A stretch of 64,000 nt of DNA, taken from NCBI GenBank assembly GCA_003640385.1, contig RCAB01000137.1:62001-126000 (forward strand). Direction: 5' to 3'. How positions within the stretch are numbered: the stretch's first letter is position 1; each line of letters begins with the position of its first letter. The notes under the pieces are model-generated. The model was not told the origin of the DNA, did not search any database, and worked only from the letters and a program-made list of their open reading frames with translations. This stretch comes from Setaria digitata (Eukaryota; Nematoda; Chromadorea; Rhabditida; Setariidae). Position numbers and translations under genes: made by a program. Shown piece after piece: positions 27,261 through 40,700 of the stretch.

Positions 27261-27294
<34 letters not shown>

Positions 27295-27580
27295 CAGATA
27301 GGGAGACAAAGAGAGAATTTTAAACTGGAGGAAAATTAAAAGGAAAACAATACATTAAGCATATTCTTCTTTTCTTTCTTTTTTCTCTCTCTTCCTCTCT
27401 CTCTCTCTCTCTCTCTCAATTTGAAGTTGTAATTTCATCTTTTCATTATTCTCACTACTCAGCCATTGATTTTGTCTCCGAATGTAAAAACAAAAATAGA
27501 TATAAATTTTTACATATTTATTAGTAGCAGCACATAATATCAACTGATATATTTCAACTCTTGCCTTTTCTCTTCATCTT

Positions 27581-27611
<31 letters not shown>

Positions 27612-28395
27612 TTCCCTTTCTTTCTGTCATTCTGTAAATGGAATATTATTCTATTCCGAAAACGGTAAAATTTCCGGAATGTATTTTAATTAGACAATCC
27701 GATGAATATCCAAATGCTCCATCAGACAGTTTTTAGTTAGCTCTCTGAAAATGATTTATTTCTAATCTCTCCATATATCAATAATTTTTCAATTAAAAAA
27801 AAAAAGAGAAAAAAAAAAAAAAAAACTTTGTTCATTTCATACTACACATAAAAATCATTGCCAAATGAAAAATTTCCCAACAGAGACAAATATGTAAATT
27901 ATCTCAAGGAAGATTAATTATTGGCCATAAATTGATTAGCATAATTAATTGAATTTAGTCGTCTGTAAAAATTTAAAACTGTTGAAGTTCAATTTTTACG
28001 CAGGAAAAAAAAAACGAAAAAAAAAAACCAAAAAATAAAGAAGGAAAAAATTCACTCATCAGCATACCTACAACTCGTCAAATATTATTAATGATAATTG
28101 TGATAATATTTATTCTCAATTACGAAAAAATTATTTTCCTATCATCAAATAAATACACCTGCCGCTGATTATCAGTGATATTTTGCAAACATAAACAAAT
28201 AATAATTTTAAAAAATATAACAACTGTAAAAAAAAAAAATTTAAGAAATCTAAATTATTTATGAAAATTTAAACGCATAAATTCATCAAATAATTCTCAA
28301 AATTATAATACTGCTCTGAAACTGGTGTAAAAAGATAAATTTATTTTCTCATCTTTCTTTTCCATTTCTTTCTTTGTCTATTAAATTTCTTGGTG

Positions 28396-28451
<56 letters not shown>

Positions 28452-30623
28452 NAAAATAAAATAAAATAAAAAAAAAGGGATGTAAATGTGAGATAAGCAA
28501 ATTAAATAGTTGATGGATAACTTCAACTTCTTCAACAGTTAGAAGAGAGAGGCGAAGTAAAAGCTATTAATATTGAAGAAAATTAAAAAAGATGCTTGAA
28601 AATGTTCATCGTCAACTTATTCAGATTGGAATTGAAAAATTGAAAGGAATAAAATGATAAAAATGATTGGTTTAAATCAATGCCCAAAATTTTTCAATCA
28701 TTTGTTTTTCAAATAAACCAAAAACAACATTATAGGCGAAAAAAAAAAACATTGAAGATTGAATTTAATATGAACGATATATTAAAAGGTACTTTCCTAT
28801 TATTTCTTAATTTCATCCTTTCATTTTTCCTCCTTAATCCCCTTACATTCATTCATCCACTTCTCATGAAAAAAAAAAAAAAATGGAACAAGATCGAGAT
28901 TATTTATAGAAAGATATTCGTAAGCAAATGGATAATTCATCATTCATGGAATAAAAGTTAATCAAAACGGTATATGATTATTTCCACTTTCTTACTGTTA
29001 GCCATTACATTACAGTATTCCAGGGATTATTAGCCCAAACGGTGTACGATCATTTCCACCTTCTTACTGTCAACCATTACAGTATATCAGAATATCACAA
29101 TAAGAAATTAGCCTAAATGATATATGCTCATTTGTATTTCCCTCTTATTAACCACTACGGTATCTCAAAATTCTAAATTAATTTTCAGAATGGAAAGATT
29201 ATGTGGCAGCACGATGTTACTTGCCGTTTCTGAAGTCTTTTTTTTTTTTTCGTGCTTAAAAAAATTCTTTCAACATTTTTTTTTTCCTTTTGACTTGACA
29301 TCTTCTCAACTATCACTGGCAAACTGATGAATCAGAAAAGCAAAAAAAAAAAAAACGAATGCTAAGTAACTGAAAGAAGTTTAAAAAAAAAAAAAAAAAG
29401 GAAAAAATGAATATGTACATATTATACAGACAAACACGCTTAAGCATAATATGATACGAGTAGGGGGCGACACGTAAACGTATACGAACACGTAGCAGAA
29501 AGCAGAAAGGAAAGAAATAAATGCACGGATAAGAATACGGAGACGTTTACGAGTACGTAAACCAGTAAGAACAGAAAAACACAGGAACAGAAAGGAAACG
29601 AAATATGGTGGAAAAAAAAAAAAAAAACGGAAAAAACGGAAAGAATACGGACATTGATAACGAATAGCAGAAGCGTACGTATAGCAGCTGAAAAAGTTTA
29701 TACGTAGACATATAAGAAGCTAATACACACTCAACGATTTAAAAGTTCAAATTTTTGAAAAGAGAAAAATATGAAATATTAATTAAAATTATCATCTCTT
29801 ATCATAGTCGTTCTCAATGATGCCCATTTTTGACTTCTTGTAAAATAAGAATTTGGAGAAAAAAAAAAAAAAGATTTTTTTATTTCAATTAATTGAATTA
29901 TTTTTTTTTTTTTTTTGATTAATTTAGAAGAAAGATTGAAATGCACTACTGATAAAGCTGATAAATTATCAATTTAAACCTTTGAAATAAACATTTCAAT
30001 TTAATAACTATCAACCAAACATTTTTTTTTTTTTTGTGTGTGTGTGTGTTTTTGTCATCTTATGGAGCGCAAAACGAAATGAAAGTGTAAAATAAAATTC
30101 TAAAGTAAGAGGAAGAGAAAATTTCGACAACTTTAACAAATAGTATAATCGATAATAAACTATCGTTACAATCTTTCTGATGGAAAAAAAAAAAGAATAC
30201 TTTTCATTTCATTTTATTTTTTTTTTTTTTTTTTTTCAGTCTATCCCAAATAGAGAATAATCAATCAACTTGAAATATGATTATTACATGGTGCCGGAGC
30301 AGAAAAAAAAAAAAAAAAGAAAGAAAAAAGAGGATAGAATTGTTGCTGTTAGGCGGAAAAAATTATCAAAAGATATGATAATAGCATATGTTAGTTAGAT
30401 GGAAAAAAAAAAAAATTATCATAAAAATCTTAGCGAAAATATGCTATAAACTATTTATCAGGAGAGTGTAAAGAATGAAATGAATAAACTCTTATCATCA
30501 CAGAAAAAAATGAAAAAAAAAAAAAAAAAAAAGACCGAATGAAAAATGATTGCAAAAATCTAAAAATGAGAAATAGCAAAGAATGAGACAAGCCCAACTA
30601 GGCTATATTTTTATATAAACGTA

Positions 30624-30668
<45 letters not shown>

Positions 30669-30680
30669 NTATATATAAAC

Positions 30681-30712
<32 letters not shown>

Positions 30713-33700
30713 CTAAGCATTTCAAATGACACTCTAATTTCGATCTAACAAATGCATCTAACCTCTGGAAGCTGTTCCATTTTCCTTGTTTCATGATTAG
30801 CTTAGCTTCAGGATTCTGAATCTCTCAGGAATGATTCATTTACCTCCCAGATGCTCTCTCCATCCTTCTTCAAACTCCTCTTACCGTATTCCAACAAGCA
30901 TTCAAATTATACCTTATATCAACTATCATCACATATCATTTACCCTGTCCAGCTATCAATTCATCACTATCACTTATGCATATATGTGTGCGAGTGTCTG
31001 TCTGTACATACTAATCCATCATTACTACTCATCAGTGCATTTGGTCTGTACATACGCTTTCTTATGTATCATGTAGTAGTATATAATTTGTCTGCACATA
31101 CAAAATTCATTTTAAGCATAGGTCTGTGCACACACAGTCACACACCTGTCAGGTAGGAATGAAAAATGAAACCTCTTTTCCTATTTAGAATCACAACACA
31201 TGGTAACCGCACAGATATACTGATTGATACACGCACGTACGAAACATACACACGTACACGTATGATAAGTATAAAACGTCTGGAACACATGTGGATGGAA
31301 AACAAAAATGAAACGTAAGGAAAAAAAAAAAAAAAAAAAGGAGAAGAAAACACTAATTAAAAAAATAATTGCAGGAGGAATAATAAATGAGTAAGAAAAA
31401 TAATTTAGTCTTTTTTTTTTTTTTTTTTTTTTTAAATAAATTAAATGGAAAAAAAAAGAGAAATAATTTTTGAAAATAAAATTAACACATTTAAATTATT
31501 TGCTAAAAGAAATTTTTTTTTTTTTTTGAGCAAAATTTCAACATTTCATAGCTTATAAATAATTAATTTGAAAATTTTGAAAAAGAAGATGAAGAAAAAA
31601 AAATAGTGATAATTATTAGGAAATAAAAAAAAAAAAAATGTAAAAAACTTATTATGAATAAAATTGCATTTAACAATTGGAAAATTCATAATCACATCAT
31701 GATATTACTGATAAAATATTGGATGCAAAAATGGCAGACAACATTAATGAAGTGTTAATTGGATTTTTGAAAATGAGAAAAGAAAATTTGAACTGCAATT
31801 TGAAACTATAAATTAAAACTTCTAGCATTCGGAATAATCTAAATATGTTAATTGTAGTAATCGGTTAATTACATAATTCTTAATGATTTAATTATTAAAC
31901 AAGTTTGGTCCTTCTTTTTTCTTTTTTTTTTTTTTTAATTTTAATTGTAGTTCATTCTTTGAACATCATCGAATGCATTTTTATTTCTTTTTGATTAGTG
32001 GTATAAATACTGAAGACAATTTTAACATATCTTTTCACTTCATCCATATTGATATTTTCTGTCATTTCAGTGGCCTAATTAGCATATTATTTTTAATTAC
32101 AGTTAAAAGGAGAGAATATACATATAATCAATAATCAGAAAGAAAAAAATGCTAAAAATTTGAAATCTTTTTTTTTTTTTTTATTTCAAAAAAATCATTC
32201 CATCTATACTTGTAAAATTATTAAATATAATCAAAATTTAATCAATCAAATTTGTGAAATTATTACAGGAACAGAATATTGGGATACATTAGTTATGTAT
32301 TTCATGCCAAATAATTCAATCAACCATCATGTTCAAGTAGTAACAAAATTGAATAGAAAGAAATGGAAATGAAAAAGAAAGGAAATATTTGATTAGACTT
32401 CAACAGGATGAAAGAAATTTGAGAAGTCCAGAAGGGAAAAAAGTATGAAGAGAAAAATTTGAAAAAAAAAAAAAATAAATAAATAAATAAATAAAAGGAG
32501 GGAAAAAAAACTCCTAAATTTTAGAATAGTTTACCATTTTTATCCATCGGCAAATTAACATCTAGCATGAAAATACTGCAAAATAATTAGCAAAAAATTT
32601 TTTCGCTTAAAAAAAAATAAAATTAACAAAAAAACAAAATAAAAACAAAAAAGAAAAACAAAACAAAACAACAATAAAAACTGGTTTATGATAGTAGGAA
32701 AAAAAGAAACGAATAATTTCATCTTTTTTTTTTTTTCTCATTAAAAACGAAACTTTCTTTTTTCTTTTCCCTTTTGCATCGCAATTTATTTTTCTTCATG
32801 TTTATTTTCATTTTCAAAATATAACAAAATATCAATTTCCTTCCAAAAAAAAAAAAAAACTCTATTCAATACTTTTACTTTTTTTTCCCTGCCATTTCCT
32901 TCATTCTTCCTTTTATCAATTGAATTGGAAGAAATTACAAAATGAATGAATAAATTTTGATTTTGAACTAACAAGAAAAAAAAAAAGGCATGAAGAATTA
33001 CAATTTAAAAGCTGAATTAATGTTTGATTTGCTTATTTCATTCAATAATAGTTTTCCGGAAAAGAATACATAAAAAAGAAAACCGAAAATAGTTACTTGA
33101 AATGAAAAATGATTTTTACTATTTTCCCAACTTCAAGAAATTTCACTTTTTCTCCACTAATCTAACATCACTTCTAGTGCTAAAAATATGATGAATTTTA
33201 GCGATGTGTTACAATTTTTGCTCATTAAAATTCAAAAGTTTGCAGAAACCAAAAAAAAAAAAAAAAAATTGCTCAGCAAAGTTTGAATTATAGATTTATC
33301 GTTGTTTGAAATAGACTTTATAAATTACCGAAGAATAATTAGATTTATTTCACATTACAACATACCGAATTTATTTTCAGTAATAATTTCAAATCACCAA
33401 ACTTGAACATTTTAAAATTAATAAGAAGCGAAATAGAGATGATAAAAAAATAAATAAATAAATAAATTTTCTTAAATTTATTCAAAACTCACATCCATAT
33501 GCTAGCAATTCAATTTATCCAAAATTGAAACAGAAATAAACGCGACTAGTGTCAAATTTGTAGACTGAACTAAATGCACATTTCCTAGCTTCATTCTCTG
33601 GCTATAGCCACGACCACGATGGTCTAGGCCTTTCGATTATTTCTGGCCACCTGACATTTAATACGGAAATAATTAAAACAGCAAATTGCTAGAGCAGAAA

Positions 33701-34394
33701 TATTTCATCTCCTAACTCAATGATTGATTGTTGATTGATGGATAAATTTTGTTTTGTTTTGTTTTTCTTTTTTTAGAAACTGCAAAGGTGAATCCATAAA
33801 TTACACTGTGCAATTAAATCATTGAAATGTGGTATAATCAAAGGAACAAAAAGGGCTTCCCAATTGGCAAATTGAAATAATTAAACTTTTAGGGCTAAAT
33901 TTTGCTCAAATTAATGAAATTTAAATTCATCAAACAAAAATGATTGTGGTACATGAAAATTTTCCCATAATTAATTCGAAGAGGACCGGAAATAGTCCTG
34001 CTATTTTATAACTCTTAAAAATACAGTAGTCAAGAAAAAAAAAGAACTAATTAAGCTCATAAATAAAACAACAGATGCTCATTCAATCGAAAAAAAAAAA
34101 TTGTTAACGAATTAGTTATTGTAAAATTTAACAGTTAACTGATTAAATAGTAACATCATGATTTGTATTATCACTTCCTTCATAACAATAATTCAATTAA
34201 AAAATAATAACATTTTGCTTAAAAAATGCAATAGTTTGGATTGTAATTAATTGATTAGCACAATAATTATTTTAAGAAGATTTAAATTATTTTTCAGCCA
34301 AAAAATTAGAATATTTAGAATATATATATAAATTATATATATATAAATTAGAAAAACGAAGCAAAATTTTAATTATAAAGGCAAACAAATGATT

Positions 34395-34440
<46 letters not shown>

Positions 34441-34753
34441 TTTCACCAAACAAATGATCCATTCAATTTTGTTCGGAAGAATTTCGAAGAACAGCATCAT
34501 CATTTATTATTTATTTTATCATTAATATTATCGTCATCGTTCTCGAGTATTAAAAAATGAGAAAGAACAATGAGGAAATTTCCACTTAAAGCGCAACAAA
34601 AAATTAGTGAATTTTAAGGTTTTTTGAGTGATAATCATTTATTTTTGTTTACTATTAATAACTGTTATTAATTGTTGTAATTATTTCTATTCGTTGTGAG
34701 TAACATTATTATTGCTTATTATTATCATTTATTCTTGCTGTTAATTATTATTA

Positions 34754-34799
<46 letters not shown>

Positions 34800-37700
34800 C
34801 GTTTATTATTAATATTTTATTTATTATAATAATAATAATACCTATTGTTATTTATTATTCTTATTTGTTATTACAAATTATTATCACTATTTATTATTAT
34901 CATCTACTCCTACTATTTATTATTACTGCTATTCATTACTAATATTTATTACTATTTATTATTACCGATTATTACTAGTATTTATTATTGTTGTTCATTA
35001 CTAATATTTATTATTAATTGTTATTAATATTTGTTATTACTATTTATTGCTACATTTTTTTTTTTTGTTATTATTTATTATTAATATCTGCAGTAACTAT
35101 TTATCATTAATTACTATTACTATTTATAATTATGTATTGTAATTTATTATTATTATTTAATTATAGATTCTGTGGATATTTTTGAAATTTCGCGAATATC
35201 ATAAGATGGAAATGCAGCTATTATCCTTCAATGTTTGGTTTAGGTATTTTAGGTTTAGATTTCAGCCCGGTTTCATTTATAAATACAGGAATGGTTGTTA
35301 TCATTTATCATTATATCAAATTTATTTTTAATTATTTTATTATTACTACTAATCCTACTTTTATTTTCATTACTGTTACTGCTAATTATTGCTGTTAATA
35401 GCAGTAATTATCACTATATCTACCACTACTGTTACTAATAATGAATAATTGAAGAACTTGGGAGAATTTTTCCACTCTCTTCCTCTCTGAAAAACGATAA
35501 AAAGAAAAATTTCTTTTGAAACGTTTGAAAAAATTCAGCAATAATGAGGACTGGAAACTGAAGATGAAGAGAATTGAAGTAATTCGTAGTAGTAAAGTGA
35601 AATGGCAAGAAGAATAAAAAAAAAAAAAAAAAAAACTTGAAAAATGATATCAAAATTTGAATTTTTTTTTTCGCCTTTTTCTTATTTAAATGAGCGAAAA
35701 ACTTTTCAAATGTTAAATTTGAAAAAATGAAAAGAAATTTTTGGAATTATTCAAACACAGAAAACAGGAGAAAGAAGAGAGAAGAAAATGATACATACAA
35801 CATTCAACTTAAAAAATCAATCATACTAAAGATGGAAGGATTAAAAATCTTTTCCACCTGAAAGGAAGTCTTTTTTTTTCCTTCTAAAACTTGCAAAAAA
35901 AAAAAAATTAGGATTTGAAATTTAAACTATGAAAACATATCCCTGAAATATAATGCTTAAGAGCATTTCCTCATATTGTTTACATCCTTTAAATAAAACT
36001 TTTCCTGAATTTGCAAAAAAAAAAAAAAAAAAAGAGAAAAGAAAAAAAAAAGAGAAGAAAATGAAAAATTTTCTTTTTTTGAAGTTTAAAATTTTGGAAT
36101 GTAAAATTTTAGAGGAATATGATGATGAATTTCTCAAAATATGCTTTTACATTCCATTAAATGTTTCATTGGAACTTTTTTTTTTCTTCAAATTCCGGAA
36201 GCGAAAAGTTTGAATTCGAAATTATGAAGGGAAATTTAGAGAAACATACTGAAAGGCTAACATTTCAACACATCCATAATTAACTAAATAGAAATCTAAG
36301 AAAAAAAAAAAAAAAAAAAAAAATGAAAAATTCACTTTTCAAAAAGATTAGATGACGGACAGCTTCTAAATTGCTTGTTAATCAAAAGTTTCATTTTCTA
36401 ATCATGATTATGTGTGTGTGTATACGTACGTGCATGAGTGTATACACTTTTTTAACGTGATATTTAAAAAATTTATTTTAAATATTATCATTAACTGATA
36501 AGAATCGAGAGAGAGAGAGAGAGAGAGAGAAAAAAAAACCTCATTGATAATAAAATATGAGACATCAAACTAATTCAATGTACTCATGTCTTATATCATT
36601 TCCATGCAAGCTTTATGCATATCAATAAGAAGAGTTAGTTAGCTATTTGAGAAATCATCCGATTATAATAAATATTCTAAATCCAAATTACCCAACTAGC
36701 AGCTTAGATTAGCTTATTATCAATTTTTCAATTTTATAATAAGCATTTTTGCATTACTAATATTTCCAGTAATCAATGGTGATAATTCTTTGTCAAATAA
36801 CATATCATACATATTTTTATGAAACTTATCAGGCCAATTCAACTCGTAAATTATGCAAATCATAGCGATATTATTATGAAATTACAGTTTTGTACAGTGC
36901 TAAAGTTAAATTGCATTGTGTTTAATTAAGTTTAATTAAAACAAAATTGGAAATAAATAATTCGACTGTATTACGAGTATATGAGTTGCATATTTTTAAT
37001 AATTTATTCATATTTAATTCATTATCCTGCGGATTGCAAGCAGAAAGCTGGTAAATAAGTCTGAGCTAAATAATTATGATTAAAATTCTGCCTAACAAGC
37101 TCACTTAATTAATTACTCTCATTTTTTTAAAAGCAATAAAAGTTGAAAGTACTGCATCATTCTGGAAAGGACAATTTACAAATTTTTGATAACTATCCTC
37201 CTATTCACTTATCGGCCTTAAATAGTAAAAGAGATTTGCTGCTAAATAAGCCTTAGTCTTGGTCTGAGGTAAAAATCATTTTGGAACTACGCTGTTTCAA
37301 AAAGGTAACTGATTTAATTAAAAGGTTACTTAAAGGTACATTACATTCGGGTAAATTTTTACATAAATGACTGATCAATTCTCAAAAATACTATTTTCGT
37401 GTTCCAAATAAGTGAAATTGAACTGACTACTACAAACTGCTACTATATCATTTAAAAAATTAATTTAATGAGATTAATTCACTTATTTAATATCAAAAGA
37501 ATTTGATATAATTATCGGTGCTTAAAATGTAACAATTTATTAATCTTAGGCAAATTGAATAATTAATAGCCTGTAAAGTGACATTTAATATGATATTTAG
37601 ATCAATTTACAATTTGCATATTTTGTAAAACATATATAAGCTAATAAATAAATGTATAAAACAATGCAAAAATGAAACTGACCCGAGCTTGAAGTTAAAT

Positions 37701-40700
37701 CATTAAATGAATATTTTGTTAAAATGCAAAAAATTTTTCACTTTCAAGATAAAAGAAAAAAAAAAAAGAAGCAAAATCTCATGGGGAATATGATCGTATA
37801 AATCATTAATTTGTCGCGCAAAACAAAACAAAATATATAAAATTTAATACAAAAAAAAAAGAAAAAACAGTAGCGAACGAATAAACAAACAAACAACAAC
37901 AAGAGTGCAAAATAAAAACAAAACGATAACAATATGCCAAATATTTGGAAAAAAAAAAATGAAAGAAGAGAAGAAGAAACAAAACGAATACAAAATTAAA
38001 ATGAAATTATTTAAAAAAAAAAAAAAAGAGAAGAAATATTCAAAAAAAAAAAAAAAATTTTTTTTCCTTTTTTCTTCCTTCCTTTTTTTCTTTTTTATAG
38101 GAATAAAAAATGCAAATAAAAATAATGATAGAGAGAAAGAAGTGATAAATGCAAATGCATGAAATAAATGTTTTATAATAAAAAAAAAAAAAAAAAAAAA
38201 AAAAAGATAGACACATGGGAATTAAGGCCCGAACGATAATAATGTGCCTTAAAATTAAACAACAACTAAATAAAATGCCTTTCTCTTTCTTCCAGCATTC
38301 ATTCATCTTCCATATACATTTCATATTTTTACTTTATAAAACACACTACACTTTTTTTTTTTTTTTTTTTATTTCGTTATAACTTGCCTGTGGTAAAAGT
38401 TAGAATTGCTAATTTTAACATGAAAAACTTTTAATCATATTTAATTTTAACTTTTCCCTCTATAAAAATGTGAAAAAAAAAAAGAATAAGTGAGAGAGAG
38501 GAATAATTTCATTTAATTTTACACATTTATATATATATGTATATAAAAAAAAAAAAAAGGTAAACAAATTATTTGCTAAAATTAAATGAAATTAATTAAA
38601 TTTTTAATTTTTTTTTTTTTATTTTTCCTCTTTAACAATTTTTGCTGTCGACTTTTTGACACTTACTTTATCAACGAGATATTTTATTTCTTGAGGTATT
38701 AGAAAGATTAAGAATGCATTTAGAAAGAGATTAGCAATCATAATTGATAAAAATTTTAAGAATTTCAAAAAAAAGAAAAAGAAGAACGAAAAATAATTTA
38801 AAATCAATTTAAACATAACATGGCAACTTAGAGGAAATATTTATTTATTTATTTATTTTTTGTTGAAATTCTCAAACAAAATTTAGAGAAATTACGACTG
38901 TTTTTTTTTTCCTTTTTTCTTTCAAAAATAATTTGAGAATAAACACAAAATTTACCCTCCAAAAAAAAAAAGGGGAGGAAAAAAGACTTCGGAATTTTAT
39001 TTAACTGAGATAAATCTGCTAAAAATTTTTCATTCCTTTACCAAATACTAAATATTGCAGGAAGAGAGCAAAAGTAAAATATTAAATAATACAGGAGAAA
39101 AAGCAGAAGAAATATCGAAAATGTTCAATAATTAATTTCGAATGTGTTAATCAATCAAATGATTTTATGCATAATTCAAAAAAGAAATAAAATATATCAT
39201 AAAAATGATATAATAAATCAAATAGCAATATTTTTATAACAAATAGAAATGTAATCATTCGAAAATTGAAAGAGAAGAAATTTGAATAATTTCATTGTAA
39301 TTCAATAAAACATATTCCAATAATTGCTTCAATTAGATTTGCTCTTACCAATAGCAATCTTTCATACTACTCATTAGACTGAACTGGCTAAAAGTTCATT
39401 CTATCTAAAATTTGTAGCCTTGAGAAGTGATTTTCCTCCGATGATCAAATCACTTTATCGTACATAATTATCTTAAACAAATTAAGATAGTCTATTCAAA
39501 ATTGATAAGGTATGCATTACTAATTGCGTTCAAAAGAAAAAAAAAATGTCCAAGAGTTAGTTTTAAATATCATAGCACGTAAAACATCTGGAATTATGAA
39601 TAAAAATTCAATGCAATGATCGTTTTTTGTGACTTTTTTTTTCCTTACTGATAATCATAATTCGAGATGTGAGATGATATTTAACTGATATAAATTTATC
39701 TTTATTCTTAGATAGAAAATTTGACCACTAAAAATGTTGGAGATTAAAGAAATAGCGAGAAAGATTTATGCAGAAAATCGAGAGAACTGATATTGTGAGA
39801 CATAAATGAAACATTTGATGAACTTATGCGTCTTTCATAAAAAGTTGCTCAATATTAGCCTACTGTTATCAATATCAGTGTTATCTCATGCGCCGTAGGT
39901 GAACGAATTTTTCTGATAAAGCTACAGTGTAACTGATAAGACTCAATAATTCGATAATATTAGCATTTCAATTTCTGATTATTCAATTCTTTTACTTTAG
40001 CAATTTTTCACGAAAATGGAAAATGAAATTATCAGATATAGCAAAAATTAAAAATTTCAACGATTAAATATGCAATTTTATCCATCTACTTAAGTCTAGG
40101 ATTTGAAGATTAAATTATGAAAAGAGTACAAGAAAGCAACCTTTGCATCAGAGAAAGTTTTCGATTTACGTAGCAGTAGTAGAAGATCAGAAGTACACTT
40201 AATAGATGGATGGATGATGAATTCGCAACTTTTTCCGGATATTTTTGAGTACTTTCTAAACTTATCTGTTTGGTCCCACTTCCAGGAACATTTCAAATGT
40301 CATTTCATTTCCAGAAAAATTTCTCATTTTTCGACTCTGATAAAACTAAATTATTTAAGTTATTTTAAATCATGAACTTTCCACCACAACATTTACCTCT
40401 TATTTGTACAGATAAATATTTAATTTTAAGGAAAAAAAAAAAAAAAAAAGACAGCGATTCATTTTCACTTCTTTTTTTCATACCTTTTTCAGTTTAGGTC
40501 AAACCAAACCATCACTTTTTTTTTTTTTTGCATATATCTACTTGAAATTATTCATTAGCTTGAGCAATTCCTCATTACATTTTCACGTTTCTTGTGTCAT
40601 TTTTACGTCAAACTAAATTCCAACGAATGGTGGATAGCTTTCTCATATTAAATAAATCTTTCTGATGAAGCAAATAATCATGTAAAATTCTCTCGTGTGT

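Noticed and set aside
30831..31353. Overlapping open frames of 71-101 codons
   Set aside because: Composition is Ser/His/Tyr-rich with no splice sites or recognisable domain; they lie in a repeat-rich part of the lin-10 intron.
35953..36213. Lys-rich open frame (and its Phe-rich complement)
   Set aside because: Translation of poly(A) tracts.
40096..40296. 66-codon minus-strand frame in lin-10 intron 1
   Set aside because: Looks less repetitive than its neighbours but has no acceptor or donor in suitable places and no recognisable homology.
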